This document shows, one piece after another, positions 37,300 through 43,746 of a DNA stretch of 64,000 bases. A program made the translations under genes and the position numbers. The notes beneath the pieces are model-generated. The model was given only the letters and a program-made list of their open reading frames with translations, was not told where the DNA came from and did not search any database. The DNA lies in the NCBI RefSeq assembly GCF_025195125.1, contig NZ_JAMGSL010000005.1, positions 434,001 through 498,000 of the forward strand, given 5' to 3'. Numbering within the stretch: the stretch's first letter is position 1; each line of letters begins with the position of its first letter. This DNA comes from Streptomyces sp. Je 1-79. GTDB taxonomy: Bacteria > Actinomycetota > Actinomycetes > Streptomycetales > Streptomycetaceae.

Positions 37300-38316
37300 A
37301 TGACGCTGTCCACGACCGCCTCCGCGGACCACATCTACGCCCACGGCCTGCGCAACCAGTGGCACGCCGTCGTCCCCTCGCACTTCGTCGCCCCCGGCGC
37401 GATGCGCAAGGTCACCGCGCTCGGCGAGCAGTGGCTGCTGTTCCGCCGCTCCGACGGCACCCTCGCCATGCTCGCCGACCGCTGCCCGCACCGCGGCGCG
37501 CCGCTCTCCCTCGGCAAGCACCTGGGCGACCGGGTGGCCTGCTGGTACCACGGCGTCGAGGTCGAGACGGACGGCACCGTCTCGTCCGTGCCGGGGCTGC
37601 CGGGCTGCAACCTGGAGGGCAGGAAGCTGGTCACCTCGCTCCCGGTACGCGAGGTGGCGGGCGCGGTGCTCGCGTACTTCGGTGACGAGGAGCACCCCGA
37701 GCCGGCGCCGCTCGAACTCCCCGAGCCGCTGGTCGACCCGGAGACGGACGCCTTCCTCTGCTACGCCGAGTGGAACGTGCCGTGGCGGTACGCGGTGGAG
37801 AACCTCCTGGACCCGATGCACGGAGCCTTCCTGCACCACGAGTCCCACACGATGTTCGACGGCGACACCACCGCCAAGTTCCGCATCCGGGAGACCGACC
37901 GGGGCTACTTCTTCGAGAAGACGGACCAGCGGGGCGTCAACTTCGACTGGGTGGAGCTGTGCCGCACCGGGGTGGACTGGGTGGACCTCTCCATCCCCTA
38001 TCCGCCGTCCGCGGGCCCCGGCGGCCCCTTCGGCATCGTCGGCATGGTCTGCCCGGTGGACGCGGGGCGCACCGGCGTCTTCTTCTGGCGCTACCGCAAG
38101 GTCCAGGGCTGGCAGCGCGACTCCTGGCGCTTCCTGTACCGGACGCTGATCGAGAAGCGGCACTGGGACGTCCTGGAGCAGGACCGCGTCATGCTGGAGG
38201 GCATGCCCGTGGACGCCGACCAGCGGGAGAACCTCTACCAGCACGACCTCGGTGTGGTGCGCCTTCGCCGGCTGTACCGCTCGGGGGCCGATTCCCAGTC
38301 GTCGGCCGCGGTCTGA
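37300..38316 (+). CDS. Rieske 2Fe-2S ring-hydroxylating oxygenase, alpha subunit
   Basis: A 338-residue oxygenase of the VanA/PDR-partner type. The Rieske ligands are C62-x-H64 and C81-x2-H84 (RCPHRGAPLS; CWYHG), and the mononuclear iron site is N168/D171, H174, H179 (ENLLDPMHGAFLHH). It should hydroxylate or O-/N-demethylate an aromatic substrate using electrons from the reductase at 36100-37038. No beta subunit is encoded, so it is probably a homotrimer. It closes the eleven-gene operon. Confidence 0.92.
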   Translation: MTLSTTASADHIYAHGLRNQWHAVVPSHFVAPGAMRKVTALGEQWLLFRRSDGTLAMLADRCPHRGAPLSLGKHLGDRVACWYHGVEVETDGTVSSVPGLPGCNLEGRKLVTSLPVREVAGAVLAYFGDEEHPEPAPLELPEPLVDPETDAFLCYAEWNVPWRYAVENLLDPMHGAFLHHESHTMFDGDTTAKFRIRETDRGYFFEKTDQRGVNFDWVELCRTGVDWVDLSIPYPPSAGPGGPFGIVGMVCPVDAGRTGVFFWRYRKVQGWQRDSWRFLYRTLIEKRHWDVLEQDRVMLEGMPVDADQRENLYQHDLGVVRLRRLYRSGADSQSSAAV

Positions 38317-38425
38317 CGCCACTTCGGCGACGTCCACGGGCTCTGCGCGTCCGCACCCCTGATGCCCTGCACCAGATGCGAGCATATGGTGCAAAGTGAC
38401 TGGTTTGATGGCAAAGGAGATGGAC

Positions 38426-38917
38426 ATGTCCGAGCTCATCGTGATCGGCTACGACGAGCCTTCCGTGGCGAAGAAGGCCTTCAAGGCGGTGCAGGAGCTC
38501 CAGAAGGACCACGTGGTCGACCTCAACGGGCTCGCGGTCGTCACCGTCGACCAGGACGGCGAGACCCATGTCGACACACCGTCCAAGACCGACAAGATGG
38601 CCCTCTCCGCCACCGCGGGCGCGCTGTGGGGCATGGTCTTCGGGATCCTCATCCTCACCCCCGGCATCGGCGTGCTGGGCGCCGCCCTGGGGGGACTCAT
38701 CGGCAAGCTGAACCAGATGGGCGTCGACAAGGACTTCCGCAGCAAGGTCGACGAGCTGCTCAAGCCCGGCTCGGCGGCCGTGGTGATCATGGCCTCGAAG
38801 GTCACCGAGGACAAGTTCGCCGCCGCCATGCAGTCCTTCGGCGGAACCGTCCTCAAGACCTCGCTCTCCGACGAGGACGAGCAGGCCCTCGTGGAGCAGC
38901 TGGCGGGCGGCGCGTAG
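38426..38917 (+). CDS. DUF1269-like membrane-associated stress protein
   Basis: A 163-residue protein starting ELIVIGYDEPSVAKKAF and carrying a hydrophobic, glycine-rich segment (about residues 60-95, GALWGMVFGILILTPGIGVLGAALGGLIG) followed by KPGSAAVVIMASK, all typical of DUF1269. The segment resembles a glycine-zipper membrane hairpin. The ATG at 38426 follows AAGGAGA by six bases, which excludes the ATGs at 38409 and 38420. Function is unknown. A strong bidirectional terminator follows. Confidence 0.82.
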   Translation: MSELIVIGYDEPSVAKKAFKAVQELQKDHVVDLNGLAVVTVDQDGETHVDTPSKTDKMALSATAGALWGMVFGILILTPGIGVLGAALGGLIGKLNQMGVDKDFRSKVDELLKPGSAAVVIMASKVTEDKFAAAMQSFGGTVLKTSLSDEDEQALVEQLAGGA

Positions 38918-38957
38918 CAGCAGCTCGCCGACGGCGCGAGCCACGGCGCGCGACGTC

Positions 38958-39002
38958 ACGGCAAGGGTCGGCACGGGGACTCTCCGTGCCGACCCTTGCC
39001 GT
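38958..39002. terminator. Bidirectional terminator hairpin
   Basis: Perfect 19-base arms (38958-38976 and 38984-39002; core GGCAAGGGTCGGCACGG) around a 7-base loop, placed between two convergent genes. Confidence 0.8.
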
Positions 39003-39032
39003 ACGCGGCCGGCGCGGACGCCGCCGACGGGC

Positions 39033-40127
39033 TCAGTAGCGGAGGACGGCGGCGATCCCGCCCGTGCCCGACAGCGTCTCGTCGGGGACGAAGCGCACCG
39101 CCGCTCCCGTCGCGAGGGCCCGTTCGACGATCTCGTCCACGATGTCGTCCCGCGAGTCGAGGTCGGTGGGGTCGGCGGGTTCGAGGTGGTCGCCGTAGTC
39201 ACGGACGACCGTCCGGAAGTGCTCCTCCGCGGCCAGCAGGCGGACCCGGCCCTCCTTCGCGGCCGCCCAGACCTCATCGACACCTCCGGCGAACTCGCGC
39301 CGGCCCTGTGCGGCGTCCAGCTCGGAGACGACGGCGGCCGTGTCCGACGCCTCCCTCGCCGTGCGCAGCGGCTGGACCGCCTGCCACACCTGCGCGGCCG
39401 GCCCCGCGGCAAGGCCGCCGCTCTGGACGGCCGTCGTGTCCGTGGCGAGCTGCCCTAGGTCGTCCAGGAGGGAGAGCGCCGCGGCCTCGCCGAGCAGGTA
39501 CAGGGGCCGGGGGGAGGAGCTGAGCACGATACGCATCGCCTCGTGCGCCTCGCGCAGGAACTGGCGCGTCTGCTCGTCCCGGAACGTGCTCGGCAGGTCC
39601 CCGACGCGCTCCTTGCGCTCCGCGTCGGGGTCCTCCAGGCTCCGCGTCCGCGGAAAGCCGTCCTCGGTGTGCTCGCGGACGTGCTCCGAGTCGCCGCTCC
39701 AGAGGGAGACCCGGTCGGCGGCCACCGCCAGCGCCCAGAAGGGCTGCTCGGCGGCCTTGGCGGCGACGAGGTTGCGGGTGAGGAAGGTGTCGGCGACGAC
39801 GACGCGCTCGGGAACGGTCCGGGCCACGGACCAGACATGGTGTTCCCCGGGAGCCGCGTAGATCACGAGGCCGTCCTCGGCACGGGCGAGATCGATCTCG
39901 GAGACGGCCTGCTCCAGCTGACTCAGCACGTCCAGACGCCGCTCACGGGTCACCGCCGGGTCCTTCTCGACCATCTCCCCGGCCCGGGCCACGAGGTTGC
40001 GGAGCCGGAGGGGGTCCTGGGCGTTGTCCGGCTCCCGGCGATGGGTCGGCATGACCAGGGACAGAGCCGGATAGGGGCGCGGCTGACGCAGCTTCGTGAG
40101 CAGTTCGGTGCTGAGCGCAGGGTGCAT
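39033..40127 (-). CDS. Release-factor-like stress protein (baeRF family)
   Basis: A 364-residue protein similar to the bacterial archaeo-eukaryotic release-factor (baeRF) proteins: N-terminal ALSLVMPTHRREPDNAQDPLRLRNLV, a central ADRVSLWSGDSEHVREH module and a C-terminal L30-like segment with a GTGGIAAVLRY end. It lacks an obvious peptide-releasing GGQ loop. Proteins of this kind are often next to stress and hypoxia genes, and may act on stalled ribosomes; the exact role is unknown. The ATG at 40127 is used because the family starts near HPALSTELL. Confidence 0.7.
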   Translation of the reverse strand: MHPALSTELLTKLRQPRPYPALSLVMPTHRREPDNAQDPLRLRNLVARAGEMVEKDPAVTRERRLDVLSQLEQAVSEIDLARAEDGLVIYAAPGEHHVWSVARTVPERVVVADTFLTRNLVAAKAAEQPFWALAVAADRVSLWSGDSEHVREHTEDGFPRTRSLEDPDAERKERVGDLPSTFRDEQTRQFLREAHEAMRIVLSSSPRPLYLLGEAAALSLLDDLGQLATDTTAVQSGGLAAGPAAQVWQAVQPLRTAREASDTAAVVSELDAAQGRREFAGGVDEVWAAAKEGRVRLLAAEEHFRTVVRDYGDHLEPADPTDLDSRDDIVDEIVERALATGAAVRFVPDETLSGTGGIAAVLRY

Positions 40128-40372
40128 GGGAGCAGGCCTTTCAGGGGCGATCGCAGGGGCGAGGGCGGGGCCGCGGCACACGGGCCCCCTGGGGAACCGG
40201 CCGATCAGATCGCACGATATGCCCGTATCCGGGTGTCGGCGCGCCGGGGGACCGCGGGCTGCTCCGCAGGCGCGCGAACGCCGCTCGGGGCATCCGTTCG
40301 GACCTGTCGGACTGCGCGGCCGGTGGAGCGGTACGACGCTGGAGGCCGAGCTCGGGAAGGAGCGTGACCAGC

Positions 40373-40819
40373 GTGGCCCGGAACCGCCGTCTGATCCTGT
40401 GCCTGCCGTCCGAGGTCTGGCGCCTGCTGTCCGACGGCCGCCGCTACGGGGAGTGGGTGACGGGCACCCAGCAGGTCCTCGCCGCGGACCCGCACTGGCC
40501 GGAAGTGGGCGCCCGGCTGAAAGTCCGCGTCGGCGCCGGTCCGTTGACGCTCGACGACACCTGCGTCGTACGGATCTGTGAACCGGAACGACGCCTGGAG
40601 CTCGAGGCGAAGGCCGAGCCCTTCGGGGCGGCGCGTATCGCCATGAACCTGATGCCCTGGGGCGAGAACACGCTCTTCACCCTCGACTGGCACCCCCTCC
40701 GTGGCCCGGGCACCCGGATGCACGGACTCCCGGTGGACTACATCGTGGCCGTCCGCAACGGCATGATGCTGACGAAACTGGCCCAGATCGCGGTCCGTGA
40801 ACGCACGGTGAGGCTGTGA
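40373..40819 (+). CDS. SRPBCC-fold (START-like) protein
   Basis: A 148-residue protein with the polyketide-cyclase/START pattern: an N-terminal LPSEVWRLLSDGRRYGEWVTGT stretch, a beta-rich middle and a C-terminal helix (YIVAVRNGMMLTKLAQIAVRE). Such proteins bind hydrophobic ligands. Two GTG starts compete: 40364 has AAGGAG only one base upstream, while 40373 has it ten bases upstream, so I chose the second. No partner gene is evident. Confidence 0.72.
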   Translation: MARNRRLILCLPSEVWRLLSDGRRYGEWVTGTQQVLAADPHWPEVGARLKVRVGAGPLTLDDTCVVRICEPERRLELEAKAEPFGAARIAMNLMPWGENTLFTLDWHPLRGPGTRMHGLPVDYIVAVRNGMMLTKLAQIAVRERTVRL

Positions 40820-40830
40820 CCGCGCCGCCC

Positions 40831-40846
40831 CCGCCGGTGCCGGCGG
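40831..40846. terminator. Small GC hairpin between convergent genes
   Basis: CCGCCGG (40831-40837) and CCGGCGG (40840-40846) are perfect inverted arms with a 2-base loop, 11 bases after the SRPBCC stop. The loop is tight, so the lower pairs may open. Confidence 0.3.
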
Positions 40847-40928
40847 CTCGCCGTCGGGCCGAGGCCGCCCGGTGGCCGGACCGGCCCGGACCTCCTCCGT
40901 CGCGCGGGCCCGGGTCCCGCTCGCCGTC

Positions 40929-41588
40929 TCACCCGGCGAAGGGGCTGTCGTCGAGCCTCGCGAGCAGGTCGGCGGGGTCCGCGTAGACCTCCGACGCCCC
41001 CGCCTCGCGCAGGTCGGCGGCGGGGATGCCGCCGCACAGCACCGCCACGCAGTCCACCCCGGCGCGCGCCCCCGCCTTCATGTCCCAGACGGTGTCGCCG
41101 ACCATCACCGCCCGCCGCGCCGGGACCCCGGCGAGCTCCAGAGCGTGGTGTACGGGCTCCGGGGCCGGTTTGCCCTCCTGTACGTCGTCCGAACTCGCCG
41201 TGGCCGCGATCGCCTCGTCCGCGTCGATCGCCCGCCGCAGCGCCGCCAGCTCGCCGCCGCCCGCGGAGGTGACGAGGACGACCGTCCAGCCACGCCCGGC
41301 CACCGCCTTCAGCAGGGCTCCTGCCGAGTCCATGGCGGGCAGCCGGTCGAAGTACGTGCCGTACAGGGTCTTGTGGGCGGCGCCGAGGGCGGAGTCCTGC
41401 TCGCGGTCTCGGTCGTCGCCCAGCAGATGGGCGACGAGATCGTCCCCACCGAGCCCGATGGCTCGGTGGATGGCGTGCATGGGCACGTCGTGGCCCGCCT
41501 GCCGGAACGCCTCCCACCAGGCTGTCACGTGCAGGTGGTTGGTGTCGGCGAGGGTGCCGTCCACGTCGAACAGGGCTGCTCGGCTCAT
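40929..41588 (-). CDS. HAD-superfamily hydrolase (phosphoglycolate phosphatase-like)
   Basis: A 219-residue HAD phosphatase. Motif I is FDVDGTLAD (residues 7-15), motif II is VLVTSAGG, motif III the lysine in GKPAPEP, and motif IV VGDTVWDMKAG. A helical cap domain lies at about 18-85 (HLHVTAWWEAFRQAGHDV). It should remove phosphate from a small molecule such as a sugar phosphate. It is a single gene, divergent from the nucleotidyltransferase triplet. Confidence 0.88.
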   Translation of the reverse strand: MSRAALFDVDGTLADTNHLHVTAWWEAFRQAGHDVPMHAIHRAIGLGGDDLVAHLLGDDRDREQDSALGAAHKTLYGTYFDRLPAMDSAGALLKAVAGRGWTVVLVTSAGGGELAALRRAIDADEAIAATASSDDVQEGKPAPEPVHHALELAGVPARRAVMVGDTVWDMKAGARAGVDCVAVLCGGIPAADLREAGASEVYADPADLLARLDDSPFAG

Positions 41589-41731
41589 CCTGGGTCGCCT
41601 CCTCGGGTCGAAGCGGCGTCTGCCCCGGACTGCGCGCGGCACTCGGCGGACGGCGTGCGTGACGGCGCCGGGTAGCCGCCAGGCCCACGCGCGCGTGCCG
41701 CGGGCGTGCCACCCGTCCTGCCGGGACAGTG

Positions 41732-41756
41732 GGATCTTTTCGCACCGACGGGGTAC
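41732..41756 (+). promoter_or_regulatory. Sigma-B-like promoter for the nucleotidyltransferase triplet
   Basis: GGAT (41732-41735), 15 bases, GGGTAC (41751-41756) fits the Streptomyces sigma-B pattern GNNT-N14-16-GGGTAC exactly. The first gene starts at 41805. Confidence 0.6.
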
Positions 41757-41804
41757 GGGGTTATTCGAAGATTCGCTGCCCCCGCAGCGGGACGGAGAGA
41801 GGCG

Positions 41805-42458
41805 ATGAACGCGACTCCAGCAACGGCCGACACGACCCCGACCACGCCCACGACCGGTACGGACCACTCCCGGGACGACGCCGCGCTTCCCGCCGACCAC
41901 ACGCAGGCGATCCTGGAGGCCACGAAGCGGGTGGGTGCCCTCCTGAAGGCCACCGGCCACCCCTTCGCGCTGGTCGGCAGCGTCGCCGTCTACGCCCACG
42001 GCGTCCCCCTCCCGCTCCAGCACGACACCGACTTCGCCGTACGCCGTGAGGACGCCGAGGACGTGGTGGCCGCGCTGGCCGACCACGACGTCGAGATCGT
42101 CAGGCCGCCGGAGGACTGGCTGGTCAAGGCCCGGACGAAGGGCGAGGAGATCGACCTCATCTTCGCGCTCGCCGACCGGCCGGTCACCACCGAGCTCCTC
42201 GAACGCGCCGAGTCGCTGCCCGTGGACTCCGTGCACATGCCCGTCCTCGCCCCCACCGACCTCCTCAGCAGCCGGCTGGCGGCGCTGTCCGAGCACCACT
42301 GCGACTTCGGGGTCCTGCTCCCGGTCGCCCGTGGGCTGCGGGAACGGGTGGACTGGGAGCGACTGCGCCGGGAGCACCGCGAGGAACCCATGCCGGCCGC
42401 CTTCTTCTACCTCCTGGAGCGGCTCGGAGTGATCCCGCGCGAGGGTGACGCGGGGTGA
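41805..42458 (+). CDS. Nucleotidyltransferase-fold protein
   Basis: A 217-residue protein. The N-terminal 30 residues are Thr/Pro-rich and disordered-looking. The nucleotidyltransferase core follows: FALVGSVAVYAHG (the G-S helix motif, about residues 51-63), then HDTDFAVR (metal-binding D-x-D, about 72-79) and EIDLIFAL (third acidic position). It therefore keeps all three carboxylates and may transfer a nucleotide to an RNA, protein or small molecule. GACGGAGAGAGGCG precedes the ATG. Overlaps the next gene by four bases. Confidence 0.75.
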   Translation: MNATPATADTTPTTPTTGTDHSRDDAALPADHTQAILEATKRVGALLKATGHPFALVGSVAVYAHGVPLPLQHDTDFAVRREDAEDVVAALADHDVEIVRPPEDWLVKARTKGEEIDLIFALADRPVTTELLERAESLPVDSVHMPVLAPTDLLSSRLAALSEHHCDFGVLLPVARGLRERVDWERLRREHREEPMPAAFFYLLERLGVIPREGDAG

Positions 42459-42709
42459 CCGGCGGCGACGCGGGTGAGTACCGCATCGCGAGGCTGCGGG
42501 AGCGGCTGGCGGGCGGGGACACGGCCGAGCTCGGCGTACGGATCGAGATGCGCGGCGAAGCCGTGCTGCTCTCCGGCACCCTGCCGACGGCGGACCGCCG
42601 CGACGAGATCCTGCGGATCGCCGAGGCCGAGCTGGCCGGCATCCCCGTCCTCGCCGACCTCGGCGTCGCGAACGCGGAGCCGCCCCACGGTCACGAGGAC
42701 CTGCCGTGA
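42455..42709 (+). CDS. Small BON-like domain protein
   Basis: An 84-residue protein (YRIARLRERLAGGDTAELGVRIEMRG; VLLSGTLPTADRRDEILRIAEAEL). The alternation of helix, strand with ELGVRIEMRGEAVLLSG, and helix resembles a BON domain, which binds phospholipid or other ligands. No signal peptide is seen. GTG 42455 overlaps the nucleotidyltransferase stop and its own stop overlaps the phosphoesterase start, so it is the middle of a coupled triplet. Confidence 0.65.
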   Translation: MTGGDAGEYRIARLRERLAGGDTAELGVRIEMRGEAVLLSGTLPTADRRDEILRIAEAELAGIPVLADLGVANAEPPHGHEDLP

Positions 42710-43530
42710 CGGGCCGGCCCGTGGACCTGAACGCGCCCGTGGAGCCGGCGAGCCCGGTGGACCCGGGCGGGCACGGCGGCGGTCCGGTCGTTCGGGTGGC
42801 CGCGGTGGGGGACATCCATCTCGGTCCCGACTCCCACGGCCTCCTGCGCCCCTCGTTCGAGACGCTTCCCGACCGCGCGGACCTCCTGCTCCTCGCGGGC
42901 GACCTGACCCGTCACGGGACCGTCGCCGAGGCGGAGGTCGTGGCCGGCGAGGTCCGTGACGTGGGCGTCCCCGTGGTCGCGGTGCTCGGCAACCATGACC
43001 ACCACTCCGACGAGGAGGCGGAGGTCTCCCGCGTCCTCACGGAGGCCGGTGTCTCCGTCCTGGACGGCACGACGACCGTCCTGACCCTGCACGGACGGCG
43101 GATCGGCGTCGCCGGCACGAAAGGATTCTGCGGTGGCTTCGCCGGGCGCAGTGCCGGCGAGTTCGGGGAACGGGAGATGAAGGAGTTCGTGCGCGTCACC
43201 CGGCGCAGCGCGGACGGGCTGCGGCGGGCGCTCGGCGAGCTGGCCGCCGACGGCTGCGCGCTCCGGATCGCGCTGACGCACTTCTCGCCCGTTCCGGACA
43301 CGCTGGCGGGGGAGCCACCCGAGCTCTATCCGTTCCTCGGCAGCTACCTCCTCGCCGAGGCGATGGACGAGGCCGGTGCCGACCTCGCGATCCACGGCCA
43401 CGCCCATCTCGGCACCGAGCACGGCATGACGGCGGGCGGCATCAGGGTCCGTAACGTCGCCCAGCCCGTCATCGGCAAGGCCTTCGCCCTGTACCACCTG
43501 CCGCTCGGCCCCGCCTCCGACGCCGCGTGA
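42706..43530 (+). CDS. Calcineurin-like metallophosphoesterase
   Basis: A 274-residue phosphoesterase with all five metal-binding blocks: VGDIHLG (about residues 33-39), AGDLTRHG, LGNHDHH, ALTHFSP and HGHAHLG. It hydrolyses a phosphomono- or diester using two metal ions; substrate unknown. The N-terminal 25 residues are Pro/Gly-rich. GTG 42706 overlaps the BON-like stop, so it is made in step with the nucleotidyltransferase; together they might add and remove a nucleotide modification. Confidence 0.85.
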   Translation: MTGRPVDLNAPVEPASPVDPGGHGGGPVVRVAAVGDIHLGPDSHGLLRPSFETLPDRADLLLLAGDLTRHGTVAEAEVVAGEVRDVGVPVVAVLGNHDHHSDEEAEVSRVLTEAGVSVLDGTTTVLTLHGRRIGVAGTKGFCGGFAGRSAGEFGEREMKEFVRVTRRSADGLRRALGELAADGCALRIALTHFSPVPDTLAGEPPELYPFLGSYLLAEAMDEAGADLAIHGHAHLGTEHGMTAGGIRVRNVAQPVIGKAFALYHLPLGPASDAA

Positions 43531-43547
43531 CCGGCGGTCCGGCCCTC

Positions 43548-43584
43548 TGCGCGCGACGGACCGTCCTTTGCGCGCGACGGACCG
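43548..43584. repeat. 16-bp direct repeat
   Basis: TGCGCGCGACGGACCG occurs at 43548-43563 and 43569-43584, followed by an inverted CGCGCGCA. It lies just after the phosphoesterase gene. Confidence 0.6.
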
Positions 43585-43659
43585 CGCGCAGGTGCGGATC
43601 GGCCGAAATGCCATGGTCCGTCCCGTGTGCCTAGGGTGGCAGGAACAGTGCCGGCCCCC

Positions 43660-43731
43660 GGGCCCATGCCCCACGGCGAGGCCCCCGGGCCCACGTCCCA
43701 CGGCGAGGCCCCCGGGCCCACGCCCGTACGG
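43660..43731. repeat. 27-bp tandem repeat upstream of the FdhF/YdeP-like gene
   Basis: Two full units (43660-43686, 43687-43713; pattern GGGCCCAYGYCCCACGGCGA...) differ at two positions and a partial third copy runs to 43731. The unit length is a multiple of three, and the frame of the downstream gene is open through it, but the probable start codon lies after it. Confidence 0.7.
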
Positions 43732-43746
43732 CGGAAGGTCAGGACC

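Noticed and set aside
28296..38316. Antibiotic biosynthetic cluster
   Set aside because: No polyketide, peptide synthetase or other scaffold-building gene is present; the enzyme set is degradative.
41805..42458. AbiE/MNT-type toxin-antitoxin assignment for the nucleotidyltransferase
   Set aside because: There is no AbiEi-like or HEPN partner next to it; the neighbours are a BON-like protein and a phosphoesterase.
43548..43731. Possible CRISPR-like repeats
   Set aside because: Only two or three imperfect units without unique spacers, and no cas genes in the window.
43627..43746. N-terminal extension of the YdeP-like protein through the 27-bp repeats
   Set aside because: The frame is open but no ribosome site precedes the GTG at 43627, whereas TTG 43747 has GGAAGG at good spacing.
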